A DNA stretch of 64,000 bases from JASFYU01 sp045046905 (GTDB lineage Bacteria > Bacteroidota > Bacteroidia > Flavobacteriales > Flavobacteriaceae): contig JASFYU010000064.1 of NCBI GenBank assembly GCA_045046905.1, positions 22,677-86,676 of the forward strand. Reading direction: 5' to 3'. Positions 25,956-34,953 of the stretch are shown piece after piece. The notes under the pieces were generated by a model. That model searched no databases. It worked only from the letters and a program-made list of their open reading frames with translations, and had not been told where the DNA came from. A program made the position numbers and the translations under genes. Each line of letters begins with the position of its first letter. Within the stretch, counting starts at the first letter, position 1.

Positions 25956-27608
25956 CTAATTCAATAATTGCCTCGCATGTGCCATTGCAGATTCCGACAG
26001 TTTTTTACCCCCAAGCATTTCGGCCAACTCCACTACTCTTTGATCGAGATTCAATTCTTTCATTTTTGTGCGGGTCATATCCGCGTCTTCCTCTTTAAAA
26101 ACCTTATAATGATGGTCGCCCTTTGAAGCCACTTGGGGTAAATGGGTAATTGAGAACACCTGCATAGTTCGACTCATTTCATGCATGATAACACCCATAC
26201 GATTTGAGATCTCTCCTGAAACCCCGCTATCAATTTCATCGAACATCATGGTAGGCAGGTTCTCATATTTACCAAGTATAGCTTTTATAGTCAACATAAT
26301 ACGAGAAAGTTCACCTCCTGAAGCTACTTTCTTCAAGGTGCCAAATTCAGCTCCCTTATTGGCCGAAAAAAGAAAATCAAGATTATCTTTTCCATTGTTT
26401 TTAAAATCAGTGGCCGCATTTATATTAATCTTAAATCTCGCATTAGGCATTCCCAAGGAAAGGAGACTTTCATCTAACTGCTGTTTTAAAACAGGAATTA
26501 CCTTGTTTCGTCTTTTCCTTATTGAAATGGAAATCTGATCCAGTTTATCATGTTGCTTTGCCAACACTTCTTGCTTTGCCGCTATGACATCCTCAATATT
26601 TTCTGCTGCAATCACCTTCTCAGACAACTCTTCTTTAATGGTCAACAGCTCTGAGACATCGCTGGCATTGTGTTTTTTTTGTAGATCATATAGCAATTGC
26701 AACTTTGAACTTACCTCGTCTAACAGTTCTGGATTGGCCTCAATACCTTCCTCTAAAGACTGAAACACTTCGGCTATATCATCTAATTCAATACATACAG
26801 ACTGTACTCGTTGGTGAAGTTCTGTATATTGATTACCAAAACCTGATAACTTACCAGACACTTGTTTCAAGTCTGCAAGAAGGTTTATCACCCCAACTTG
26901 CTCACCGTTCATTAGTTGAAACCCCTTTGAAAGTTGCTCCATAATATCCTCAACATTGCTCAGTTGGGCATGTTGAGTTTCTAGCTCTTCGAGTATTCCT
27001 TCTTTTAAGGGCGCTTTTTCAAGCTCCTCGAATAAAAAAGAATTGTAGTCTAGCTCTTTAGTGGTGTTTTTTTGAAAATCAATAAGGCGATGTAATTCCT
27101 GTGAAGTATTGTGATAGACCGATAATCTATTGGAATAGTCGGCCAACATCACTTTATTATCTGCCAAGGCATCGATTACCTTCAATTGAAAATCAGTATT
27201 CGCCAACAGCAAGGTTTGATGCTGCGAATGCACATCAATCAAACTGTTCCCTAGTTTAGAAAGCACGTCTAAAGTTACCGGGGTGTCATTTATGAACGCT
27301 CTCGATTTACCACTGGGAAGAATTTCTCGACGTATGATAGTCTTGTGCTCATAATCTAGGTCGTTATCAGAGAAAAAAGACTTGAGCTGATATTTTTCAA
27401 TGTCAAATTCTACTTCAATAATACACTTCTGCTCTTTGTTTCGTAACGATGTTAAATCGGCACGTTTTCCTAAAACCAGTGAAAGCCCCCCTAATAAAAT
27501 AGATTTACCTGCACCTGTTTCTCCTGTAATCACCGTAAACCCTTTCGTAAACGAAACGGCTAAATGGTCAATAAGGGCATAATTTTTTATGGAAAGGCTT
27601 GTCAGCAA
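25956..27608 (-). CDS. recN: DNA repair protein RecN
   Basis: A 550-residue SMC-like ATPase that acts early in double-strand break repair. Walker A GETGAGKSILLGGLSL lies near residue 30, long coiled coils fill about 150-370, and the C-terminal half has the ABC signature SGGELSRIMLTIKAIL, Walker B MMFDEIDSGVSGE, and the H-loop region FSITHLPQVASKGDHHY. Length is normal. It closes the conserved flavobacterial block bamD-rpoZ-coaBC-DUF4835-recN on the minus strand. Confidence 0.96.
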   Translation of the reverse strand: MLTSLSIKNYALIDHLAVSFTKGFTVITGETGAGKSILLGGLSLVLGKRADLTSLRNKEQKCIIEVEFDIEKYQLKSFFSDNDLDYEHKTIIRREILPSGKSRAFINDTPVTLDVLSKLGNSLIDVHSQHQTLLLANTDFQLKVIDALADNKVMLADYSNRLSVYHNTSQELHRLIDFQKNTTKELDYNSFLFEELEKAPLKEGILEELETQHAQLSNVEDIMEQLSKGFQLMNGEQVGVINLLADLKQVSGKLSGFGNQYTELHQRVQSVCIELDDIAEVFQSLEEGIEANPELLDEVSSKLQLLYDLQKKHNASDVSELLTIKEELSEKVIAAENIEDVIAAKQEVLAKQHDKLDQISISIRKRRNKVIPVLKQQLDESLLSLGMPNARFKININAATDFKNNGKDNLDFLFSANKGAEFGTLKKVASGGELSRIMLTIKAILGKYENLPTMMFDEIDSGVSGEISNRMGVIMHEMSRTMQVFSITHLPQVASKGDHHYKVFKEEDADMTRTKMKELNLDQRVVELAEMLGGKKLSESAMAHARQLLN

Positions 27609-27823
27609 AGTATCTTAATATTGATATTCACTGTAAAGATAATTGATATTATACTGAAGTGGTTTAAACTTTTTAAAAACAGCTAAAAAATTGGAGTTTT
27701 GTCCCCATATATTGTCTTTTTATTGCCCTAAGCCCTATTATGCGGCTGTAAAAAGCTTGCATCTGGCTATAAAACCATCTCTCGATAGCTATCTAATTCG
27801 CTTCACTGAAAAAAAAATAGAAC

Positions 27824-28711
27824 TCAATATTTTATTTCATTCCATGTACTCGAATACAAGGGTGCAATACTGTTCAAGGTTTCCTTGAGCTTTACAATAT
27901 CTACCTTGGGGCCATCTGAGAAAATATTGCGGATTTCATCGGATTTGGCATCAAAAAAGGTCTGTACTAAAAACGCATTGGGCCTGCGCTTCATCATGGT
28001 TTTAAAAAGATTCATAGTTCCTGCGATAACCTGTTTTCCGGTGCTATTGTTATCACCTAAAATATCTAAGCCTTTTCTGTGATAGTTGTACATGGCCACT
28101 CGGTATTCACGATAAGTGTTCGACAATAGGTTATCAATCAATTCAAATCGACTACGGTCACTTGATTGGCTCCATCCAACTGAATTGCTTCCCTGTGCCT
28201 GTGTTACTATCTTTTGTGCGGTTCTAAAAAAATCATTCCCTCCTTCAAGCGCAAAAGTATCTGCATCCAATCCTAAAATCAGATATGCATAGTATGCCAC
28301 GATACTTACAAGATTTGATTCATATACGTTCTCGTTGAAAATAAGTGGCTGAAATTCTATGTATTCAAAACTTACCTGATTATCCTTATAATTAAAGATT
28401 GGGGTTTCATAGGAGGTGTTGAAGACAGTCCTCGAAGATTGTATTTGCAAGGTTCCCTTAAAGCGGTTTGATTGATACTCGGTAATGGTGATAAACATTT
28501 GTGCATTTACACGCTCATTCTCTCTATATACCCTATTGCTCCACTTATTTTTGTTCACAAAATCATTGAGCGAACGCTCCAAAGTTCTGAATATCTGTTG
28601 GTTTGTCTGAGAGACTTGATCAGAGTTTACAGTGACCACACAATTCAGCTCCTGTGCGCTCAAGGAGGTGGAAAAAACTAGACATACTATTGCAATTAAA
28701 GTCTTACGCAT
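27824..28711 (-). CDS. DUF4835 family protein
   Basis: A 295-residue secreted protein. The signal peptide ends at SLSAQ, followed by ELNCVVTVNSDQVSQTNQQIFRTLERSLNDF, the characteristic start of DUF4835. The rest includes the conserved WSNRVYRENERVNAQMFI and GLDADTFALEGG segments. The family is confined to Bacteroidota and is regularly found between coaBC and recN. Its function is not known; periplasmic or outer-membrane location is inferred. Its start overlaps the coaBC end by 8 bases. Confidence 0.9.
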   Translation of the reverse strand: MRKTLIAIVCLVFSTSLSAQELNCVVTVNSDQVSQTNQQIFRTLERSLNDFVNKNKWSNRVYRENERVNAQMFITITEYQSNRFKGTLQIQSSRTVFNTSYETPIFNYKDNQVSFEYIEFQPLIFNENVYESNLVSIVAYYAYLILGLDADTFALEGGNDFFRTAQKIVTQAQGSNSVGWSQSSDRSRFELIDNLLSNTYREYRVAMYNYHRKGLDILGDNNSTGKQVIAGTMNLFKTMMKRRPNAFLVQTFFDAKSDEIRNIFSDGPKVDIVKLKETLNSIAPLYSSTWNEIKY

Positions 28712-29909
28712 TGAGTCTTTCGATAATTTTATTTAAAATATCAGTGGCAACAGCTGCCTTTGTTTTTAAATCAAACGGTTTTATCTGTAAATTCTTATCT
28801 ATAAATGTTATTTTATTCGTATCCTTTCCGAAACCCGCTCCGGCATCATTCAGTGAATTGAGAATTATAGCATCCAAATTCTTTTTTTTAAGTTTGCCTT
28901 TTGCATTTTCCAGTTCATTTTCGGTCTCTAAGGCAAACCCGGCCAAATACTGACTTTCTTTCTTTTCCCCAAGAGAATGTAAAATATCTTTATTCTTTAC
29001 AAGTTCAATAGAGAATCGATTTTCTTTCTTTTTTATTTTCTGATTGGCGATTGATGCAGGTCTATAATCTGCTACGGCAGCAGCGCATATAACAATGTCT
29101 GCTTTACTATAGTGAAGATGGGTCATTTCATACATTTCATCACCAGAAACAACAGCTACAAGGGTAATCAGGTCATGTTGTATTGAGAGGTGTGTAGGGC
29201 CAGAGATTAGCGTTACTTCGGCACCCATATTGGCTGCTGCTTTCGCCAATTCATACCCCATTAATCCAGAGGAATGGTTTCCAATATATCGAACAGGGTC
29301 AATAGCTTCATAGGTGGGCCCGGCGGTAATCAGCACTTTTTTACCAGACAGGGGCAAGCCCTTTGCCAGATATTCATTGATAAACTGAACAATATCCTCG
29401 GGCTCCGCCATTCTACCTTCACCATGAAGTCCGCTTGCCAGTTCACCGGATACTGCAGGAATCATATTATTTCCGAAAGATTGTAATTTTTCAAAAGAAG
29501 CTTTTGTAGATGGGTGCCTATACATATCAAGATCCATCGCGGGCGCAAAGAAAACGGGGCATTTCGCAGACAGGTAGCTTGCCAAAAGCAGATTATCACA
29601 GGAGCCGTTTGCCATTTTTGACAAGGTATTTGCAGTTGCGGGTGCTATAAGCATCAAATCGGCCCAAAGGCCTAATTCTACATGATTGTTCCAATCAGTA
29701 CTCCCATGCTCCTTTTTTACAAATGAGGAAAGAACTGGGTTTTTTGAAAGTGCGGCCAGACTAAGTGGAGAAACAAAAGAGCTAGCACTTTCTGTCAAAA
29801 CAACTTTAACGTCCGCGCCAGTTTTTATCAATAAACGAACAAGAAAGGTAGTCTTGTATGCGGCAATTCCTCCGGTAATACCTAAAAGGATGTTTTTACC
29901 TCTCAACAT
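28704..29909 (-). CDS. coaBC: Bifunctional phosphopantothenoylcysteine decarboxylase/synthase
   Basis: Two steps of CoA synthesis in one 401-residue chain. The N-terminal CoaC half (1-180) is a flavoprotein with GITGGIAAYKT, the catalytic-His segment WNNHVELGLWADLMLIAPATANTL and FFAPAMDLDMY. The C-terminal CoaB half (from about 185) starts KKVLITAGPTYEAIDPVRYIGNHSSG and ends with NKITFID. Both halves look complete. It follows rpoZ by 5 bases and overlaps DUF4835 by 8, so it sits inside one transcription unit. Confidence 0.96.
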   Translation of the reverse strand: MLRGKNILLGITGGIAAYKTTFLVRLLIKTGADVKVVLTESASSFVSPLSLAALSKNPVLSSFVKKEHGSTDWNNHVELGLWADLMLIAPATANTLSKMANGSCDNLLLASYLSAKCPVFFAPAMDLDMYRHPSTKASFEKLQSFGNNMIPAVSGELASGLHGEGRMAEPEDIVQFINEYLAKGLPLSGKKVLITAGPTYEAIDPVRYIGNHSSGLMGYELAKAAANMGAEVTLISGPTHLSIQHDLITLVAVVSGDEMYEMTHLHYSKADIVICAAAVADYRPASIANQKIKKKENRFSIELVKNKDILHSLGEKKESQYLAGFALETENELENAKGKLKKKNLDAIILNSLNDAGAGFGKDTNKITFIDKNLQIKPFDLKTKAAVATDILNKIIERLNA

Positions 29910-29914
29910 ACTGT

Positions 29915-30247
29915 TTACCCGTCTTTCTCAGTGTTCCTGTGGTAAATTTTATCATTTAACCATTCCTCAACAGCCATCGCATGAGGTTTTGGCAATTTCT
30001 CATAGAACTTAGATACTTCGATCTGTTCTTTGTTTTCGAAAATCTCTTCTAAACTATCGCTATAGGTAGCAAACTCTTCTAACTTCTCTAGAAGTTCTTT
30101 TTTAATTTCAGAATTAATCTGAACGGCCCTTTTCGCTGTTATTGAAATAGCCTCGTATATATTTCCTGTTCTCTGGTCAAACTCATTTTTATTAATGGTT
30201 TTCGTAGAAACAGAAGCTTTGGAATTTTTTAAATCGTTCATATTCAT
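29915..30247 (-). CDS. rpoZ: RNA polymerase omega-like subunit
   Basis: A 110-residue protein of the RPB6/omega family in its Bacteroidota form: FDQRTGNIYEAISITAKRAVQINSEIKKELLEKLEEF is the family core (residues about 23-60), and HAMAVEEWLNDKI closes it. Omega supports assembly of the beta' subunit. It lies 12 bases after bamD and 5 before coaBC, the usual Bacteroidota context, which supports the call. Confidence 0.92.
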   Translation of the reverse strand: MNMNDLKNSKASVSTKTINKNEFDQRTGNIYEAISITAKRAVQINSEIKKELLEKLEEFATYSDSLEEIFENKEQIEVSKFYEKLPKPHAMAVEEWLNDKIYHRNTEKDG

Positions 30248-30259
30248 AATGACAGGTAT

Positions 30260-31090
30260 TTATTTTGAGTCCTTGGAATAGTTCTGTAGTTCTTTTTCAA
30301 TTTTTTTGAGAAGGTTATCGGCCTTCTTGGCATAATCTGTTTCCGGATATTGCTTTTTTAGTGTAACATAGGCAGCTTTCGCTTCTTCTAGCCTTACTAT
30401 CTTTCTGCGCTCGTAACTATTCAGCGCTAGTCTTGTCGCAGAATCGAACTTATAATAGAGGGCGGCTTCCCTATATATGGATCCCGCATTATCTGAAATA
30501 AAATTATCAAAGGCTGCTAAGGCAGGTGTTAAAAAGGCAAAATCAAACTCGCCAATCGTATTGAACTGTCTCGCTATCTCAAATGTCTTTCGCTCTTTTT
30601 TCGTGGTAAGCTCTTTTGCCATGGCATTGGCTTGTGCGAAGTATTCCGAATCTGGATAGGTATTTATAAAGAGTTGCAGTTTAATCAAGGCCTTATTGGT
30701 ATCCGTTTGATCTAAGGAATAATTGGGCGATAGTTCATAATAACTCTTCGCTCCTAGAAATGCTGCCTCAGGAACTTTCTCACTTTTTGGATACGATTTT
30801 AAAAAGCGCTCGAACTGATAGCCAGCCATATTAAAATCTTCTCTCTCGAAATAAGTGTTCGCAAAAAAGAACATTACCCTTTCACCCTGGGGCTTACCTA
30901 CATATTTTGGCGCAATTTGCTCGAACAAACGATTGGCCCGTTTAAAATCTTCGGCATCATAATATTTCTGGGCAAGGTCGTATTTTGCCTTTACATTATC
31001 ATTCTTGAGTATCTTTTGATAGTTACTACAAGAATATAGAACCGTGGCCAAGCACAGAATCAGAACAAGTCTCCTTAATTTTAAAAACAT
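30260..31090 (-). CDS. bamD: Outer membrane assembly lipoprotein BamD
   Basis: BamD is the TPR lipoprotein of the BAM complex that inserts beta-barrel proteins into the outer membrane. The 276-residue protein has lipobox LYSC (about Cys21), then repeated TPR pairs (KYYDAEDFKRANRLFEQI, YFEREDFNMAGYQFERFLKSYP, TYPDSEYFAQA). Length and repeats are typical. It heads the bamD-rpoZ-coaBC-DUF4835-recN block. A TAATTTTG box lies only 4 bases before the ATG. Confidence 0.93.
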   Translation of the reverse strand: MFLKLRRLVLILCLATVLYSCSNYQKILKNDNVKAKYDLAQKYYDAEDFKRANRLFEQIAPKYVGKPQGERVMFFFANTYFEREDFNMAGYQFERFLKSYPKSEKVPEAAFLGAKSYYELSPNYSLDQTDTNKALIKLQLFINTYPDSEYFAQANAMAKELTTKKERKTFEIARQFNTIGEFDFAFLTPALAAFDNFISDNAGSIYREAALYYKFDSATRLALNSYERRKIVRLEEAKAAYVTLKKQYPETDYAKKADNLLKKIEKELQNYSKDSK

Positions 31091-31094
31091 TTTG

Positions 31095-31102
31095 CAAAAT
31101 TA
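31095..31102 (-). promoter_or_regulatory. Candidate -7 element upstream of bamD
   Basis: Read on the minus strand, TAATTTTG matches TAnnTTTG. It ends 4 bases before the bamD ATG, so the transcript would have almost no leader. No clear -33 TTG is seen at standard spacing. Confidence 0.35.
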
Positions 31103-31215
31103 CGGATTCTCACCGGATTAAAAAAAACAATATTGATTCACTAAAATTAGGCCCTTTTAAACATTGGACAATATTTTTAGGGAAGATTTAACTTTAGAAA
31201 GAAAACATGGCGTTT

Positions 31216-32106
31216 CTATGAGTGTACTTTGACAAAAGGTTTTACATATTTGGCTATCTTTTCTTTTAGCCCTAGTGACGCCTCAATCAAAGGCAAACGC
31301 ACTGTGGCATTTGAAAGCCCAATCGTCTCAAAGATAGACTTTATTCCTGCCGGATTACCTTCTTGAAAAATAAGATTCATACCCTCTTGAAGCGCATAAT
31401 GTAATTGGTATGCAGACTCACTATTCTTGTCAAGTGCTAATCGAATCATATTCGAAAATTCAATAGGAAGACCCTGACCTAAAACTGAAATCACACCTGA
31501 TCCACCCGCAAGTACTGTAGGCAATGCCGTAGGGTCATCTCCAGAGATTACATGAAAACCCGATGGTTTCTCTTTAATAAGCTGCATTACTTGAACCATG
31601 TTTCCTGAGGCTTCTTTTATCGCAACAATATTTTCGAAATCCGAAGCCAGTCTCATCACGGTCTCGGGCAGCATATTGCTTCCGGTACGACCAGGAACAT
31701 TATAAAGTATTACGGGTTTTGGAGAAGCATTTGCAATAGCCTTAAAATGTTGATAAATACCTTCCTGTGTAGGCTTATTGTAATAAGGCGACACTGAAAG
31801 AATCGCATCGAATGCGCTCAGGTCTAACCGATATAGCTCATCGATTACAGCCATTGTATTATTGCCCCCAACACCCAAAACCAAGGGCAGACGGTTAAGA
31901 TTGGCTTTGATTACCGCATCTATAATCAATTGTTTTTCAGTAGCCGTGAGGGTAACCGACTCACCAGTAGTACCCAAAACCACTAAATAATCTACACCGC
32001 CATCAATACAATAATTGACAATTCGACCCAATGCCTCAGTATCTACCGATTTATCTTTATGAAATGGCGTAATCAAGGCGACACCCGTACCAATTAATTT
32101 TTTCAT
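31216..32106 (-). CDS. dapA: 4-hydroxy-tetrahydrodipicolinate synthase
   Basis: DapA condenses pyruvate with aspartate semialdehyde in the lysine/diaminopimelate pathway. The 296-residue TIM-barrel protein has GTTGESVTLT, YYNKPTQEGIYQHF, catalytic Tyr in ILYNVPGRTG, and the Schiff-base Lys in VAIKEASGN (about 163). Length is typical. It overlaps the DUF6913 gene start region by 4 bases, so the two are cotranscribed. dapF lies about 17 kb away. Confidence 0.96.
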   Translation of the reverse strand: MKKLIGTGVALITPFHKDKSVDTEALGRIVNYCIDGGVDYLVVLGTTGESVTLTATEKQLIIDAVIKANLNRLPLVLGVGGNNTMAVIDELYRLDLSAFDAILSVSPYYNKPTQEGIYQHFKAIANASPKPVILYNVPGRTGSNMLPETVMRLASDFENIVAIKEASGNMVQVMQLIKEKPSGFHVISGDDPTALPTVLAGGSGVISVLGQGLPIEFSNMIRLALDKNSESAYQLHYALQEGMNLIFQEGNPAGIKSIFETIGLSNATVRLPLIEASLGLKEKIAKYVKPFVKVHS

Positions 32107-32639
32107 TTTTCAATTTCATTAAAAACCTTTAAATACTTCTTAAGCTCAAGTTTAAAAAGCCTGAAGTCTTTCAAGGGAATATTTAATATCAAATCATTAT
32201 ATTTTTCATCAATTTCTTTAAAACCCACCTTGACCCTTGCCTTGGTCTTAACGCTCATCAACTGCAACAACAGATTCTCTTCATTGTAGTAGTTGATTAA
32301 AAGATCATATTCTCTACTTAAAAACTCAAGAGCATAACTATTTTGAATAGCACCCTTCCAACCCAGATCCTTATCCGAAAAGACAGGGGTCGAATACGGC
32401 GAATTTTTATCATAAAAACTTCTATATCCGATAATCTTTACAGCGTTCGGCATTAACTTAAATTCCTCTATAAGCTCGAAAAAAAGTTCTGACTTTTCAA
32501 ATTTATCCAAATCAACAATACAGCCCACAGAGGTTATTCCCTTACTCCTATCGATGTTAGAAGCCGGCTTTCCGAACTCCTCCCTCAAAAACTTTAGGGC
32601 AGATTTGTGCTTAAATCTATCTTTTATTCTCCTAAACAT
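32103..32639 (-). CDS. DUF6913 family protein
   Basis: A 178-residue soluble protein with a basic N-terminus (FRRIKDRFKHKSALKFL), then VGCIVDLDKFEKSELFFEL and a YDLLINYYNEENLLLQLMSVKTKARVKVGF core. This pattern belongs to a Bacteroidota-only family named DUF6913, usually next to dapA. The sequence is vaguely like glycosyltransferase-family regions but shows no catalytic motif. Function unknown. The 4-base overlap with dapA suggests coupled translation. Confidence 0.82.
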   Translation of the reverse strand: MFRRIKDRFKHKSALKFLREEFGKPASNIDRSKGITSVGCIVDLDKFEKSELFFELIEEFKLMPNAVKIIGYRSFYDKNSPYSTPVFSDKDLGWKGAIQNSYALEFLSREYDLLINYYNEENLLLQLMSVKTKARVKVGFKEIDEKYNDLILNIPLKDFRLFKLELKKYLKVFNEIEK

Positions 32640-32656
32640 GTACTTTTACCTTTGTA

Positions 32657-32664
32657 CAAATGTA
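32657..32664 (-). promoter_or_regulatory. Candidate -7 element upstream of DUF6913-dapA
   Basis: On the minus strand TACATTTG matches TAnnTTTG, 17 bases before the DUF6913 ATG. No good -33 element is placed upstream. Confidence 0.35.
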
Positions 32665-32706
32665 AAGAATCTCTACTGGTTTCTATAGGGCTAAGATAAA
32701 AGGATT

Positions 32707-33471
32707 ATGTATTTAAAAATAAAACATTTTGTTATATATATAACAATTGGTTTTTGTTTTTCATGTAAAAACAAGGCTACATCGCTAAATGAAATCAAAG
32801 GAACACAGATTATAATCAACAGCTCTCTTACCTCATCTGATACCATAGAGGCCTTTATAACACCATATCGTGCGAGAATAAATGAGGTATTGGATAGCAC
32901 CCTGACCTATACTCCAAAGACGATAACCAAAGAAGACGGAGCGTACAACACTACTGCGGGCAATCTTTTGGCTGATATTGTTCTTTCGATGGCTGGCCCT
33001 GTTTTTGAATCACGCACAACCAAGACCATTGATTTTGTACTCTTGAACCACGGGGGCATACGATCTATAATTTCTAAGGGAAAAGTCAATGCCCGAAATG
33101 CCTATGAGGTGATGCCTTTTGAAAATTCTATAGTGATAGCCGAATTGGATGGCGCATCAGTCATGCGCCTGATATCGTATTTAATCGAGGAGCGAAAGCC
33201 TCATCCTATCTCGGGCATACAAATTGTTTTAGCTAAAAACAATGAACTTCATGCGCTACATATACAAGGGAAAGCTTTTGATAAAAACCGCACCTACTAT
33301 ATAGCAACATCCGATTATCTAGCGACCGGTGGCGACCGTATGTATTTTTTCAAAGAAGCCCTACAAATCACCGAAACTGATTACCTGATACGTAATGCGA
33401 TGATTGATTATTTTAAAAAAGTAGACACTCTTTCACCTAAGATTGATCAACGGTTCTATAAACTAAAATAA
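32707..33471 (+). CDS. 5'-nucleotidase C-terminal domain lipoprotein
   Basis: A 254-residue lipoprotein (lipobox CFSC, Cys20) made only of the 5'-nucleotidase C-terminal (substrate-binding) domain. Diagnostic segments are NTTAGNLLADIVLSMAG, DFVLLNHGGIRS, and YYIATSDYLATGGDRMYFF. In UshA-like enzymes this domain follows the metallophosphatase domain in one chain; here the catalytic domain is a separate gene beginning 3 bases downstream. The two products probably work together in the periplasm or at the outer membrane to strip phosphate from nucleotides. Confidence 0.92.
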   Translation: MYLKIKHFVIYITIGFCFSCKNKATSLNEIKGTQIIINSSLTSSDTIEAFITPYRARINEVLDSTLTYTPKTITKEDGAYNTTAGNLLADIVLSMAGPVFESRTTKTIDFVLLNHGGIRSIISKGKVNARNAYEVMPFENSIVIAELDGASVMRLISYLIEERKPHPISGIQIVLAKNNELHALHIQGKAFDKNRTYYIATSDYLATGGDRMYFFKEALQITETDYLIRNAMIDYFKKVDTLSPKIDQRFYKLK

Positions 33472-33473
33472 TC

Positions 33474-34385
33474 ATGGAACGTAGAAAATTTTTAAAAAAT
33501 ACTTCAGCTAGCTCCGCATTTATAGGATTGGGTGGGCTCTCGATGAATTCTTGTTTCGAAGAGAGTATAAAGCAAATCACTATTTTACATACCAATGACG
33601 TGCACAGTCATATAGACCCTTTTCCAAAAAACCACTCTGAATACCCGAACCTCGGAGGAATATCACGAAGGGCTACTCTGGTAGAAAAAATACGAAAAGA
33701 GAATCCGAATACCTTATTGTTCGACGCAGGCGATATTTTTCAAGGCACCCCATATTTTAATTTCTATGGCGGAGAATTAGAGTTTAAGCTGATGAGTATG
33801 CTAAAATACGATGCCACGACCCTTGGAAATCATGATTTCGATAATGGACTTGGAGGGCTTTACACTCAACTTCCTCATGCAAAATTCAAATTGCTTTCCG
33901 CAAATTATGATTTCAAGAACACCCTAATGTACGGTCAGGTAAAACCGTACCATATCTATTTTATAAACGGTATTAAAATAGGGGTCTATGGTCTAGGAAT
34001 CGAACTGCAAGGACTGGTAAGTAGAAAACTATATAAAGAGACCCAATATCTTGACCCCTATGAAATGGCCCAAGATTCGGAGCGTAAACTAAAAGAAGAA
34101 GAAGAATGCCAGCTTATCATTTGTCTTTCGCATTTAGGCTATGATTATAACCATAAACAAAAACCAAATGATTTGGGTCTGGCGGCACATACTGAACATA
34201 CTGATTTGATCATCGGCGGCCATACCCACACTTTTTTAGACAAACCCATTATTATTAAAAACAGAAACGGAAGAGATATTTTAGTCAACCAAGTTGGTTG
34301 TTACGGTATAAATTTAGGCCGGATTGATTTTTATTTCGATAGCTCAAGAAACTATAAGGCCAAGGGCATTTCTATTAGAGTGTAA
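33474..34385 (+). CDS. 5'-nucleotidase metallophosphatase domain, Tat-type lipoprotein
   Basis: A 303-residue dimetal phosphoesterase. The N-terminus has a twin-arginine signal (ERRKFLKN), a weakly hydrophobic stretch and a lipobox-like MNSC (about Cys27). Metal-binding motifs follow in order: LHTNDVHSHIDP, DAGDIFQG, GNHDFDNG, LSHLG and GGHTHTF. It lacks the substrate-binding domain, which the preceding gene encodes. The 3-base spacing implies cotranscription. Natural substrates are probably nucleotides or related phosphate esters. Confidence 0.93.
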   Translation: MERRKFLKNTSASSAFIGLGGLSMNSCFEESIKQITILHTNDVHSHIDPFPKNHSEYPNLGGISRRATLVEKIRKENPNTLLFDAGDIFQGTPYFNFYGGELEFKLMSMLKYDATTLGNHDFDNGLGGLYTQLPHAKFKLLSANYDFKNTLMYGQVKPYHIYFINGIKIGVYGLGIELQGLVSRKLYKETQYLDPYEMAQDSERKLKEEEECQLIICLSHLGYDYNHKQKPNDLGLAAHTEHTDLIIGGHTHTFLDKPIIIKNRNGRDILVNQVGCYGINLGRIDFYFDSSRNYKAKGISIRV

Positions 34386-34396
34386 ACATTTTAAAA

Positions 34397-34953
34397 ATGA
34401 TTGTTTTTAAAAGAACTACTCCTAAAGAAATAGATTTTATTGGGCTTATAACCGTTCTAGATGCCGATTTAAGCGAACGCGATGGAGCAGAATATGCATT
34501 CTACAATCAATTCAACAGTAGTAATAGCCGTCAATATGCCCTAGTCGCATATTCAAACAGAAGCCTATAGGTTGTAGAGCCATAAAGCCATATGATTACG
34601 GTTCTATAGAAATCAAACGTATGTACGTCACACCTAAAGCCTGTGGCCGGGGAAACTTCATCACAAATTTTAAAGAACTCGAAAATTGGGTAGTAGAATC
34701 ACAGTATAAGAGTTCCATTCTGGAAACAGTTAAAAGGCAAGGTGAGGCTATAAATTTATACAAAAAGAATAATTATGTGATTACTCTCAACTATGGGCAA
34801 TATCTAGATGTAGTGAATAGCATCTGCTTTAAAAAAGAAGTACCTTTCAAAAATAAATTAAAACATGAAAAATATAAGCTTTTTATTACTGATGCTCATC
34901 AGTGCATTTTCTGTTCAATCTCAGCAAGAATCACGAGAATATTATCAACTTAA
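34397..34953 (+). pseudogene. GNAT acetyltransferase gene broken by a frameshift
   Basis: Translation from ATG 34397 reads 57 residues (FKRTTPKEIDFIGLI...) and stops at TAG 34568-34570. In another frame (from about 34561) the protein continues with KPIGCRAIKPYDYGSIEIKR, MYVTPKACGRG, LENWVVESQYKSSILETVKR, and a tail EAINLYKKNNY. This is the ordered C-terminal part of a GNAT acetyltransferase. One lost base (or two gained) around 34550-34560 would join the halves. The acetyl-CoA loop is also degraded (GRGNFITN where RGxGxA is expected). The second frame has no proper stop before the NIPSNAP gene and runs to 34953. Confidence 0.85.
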
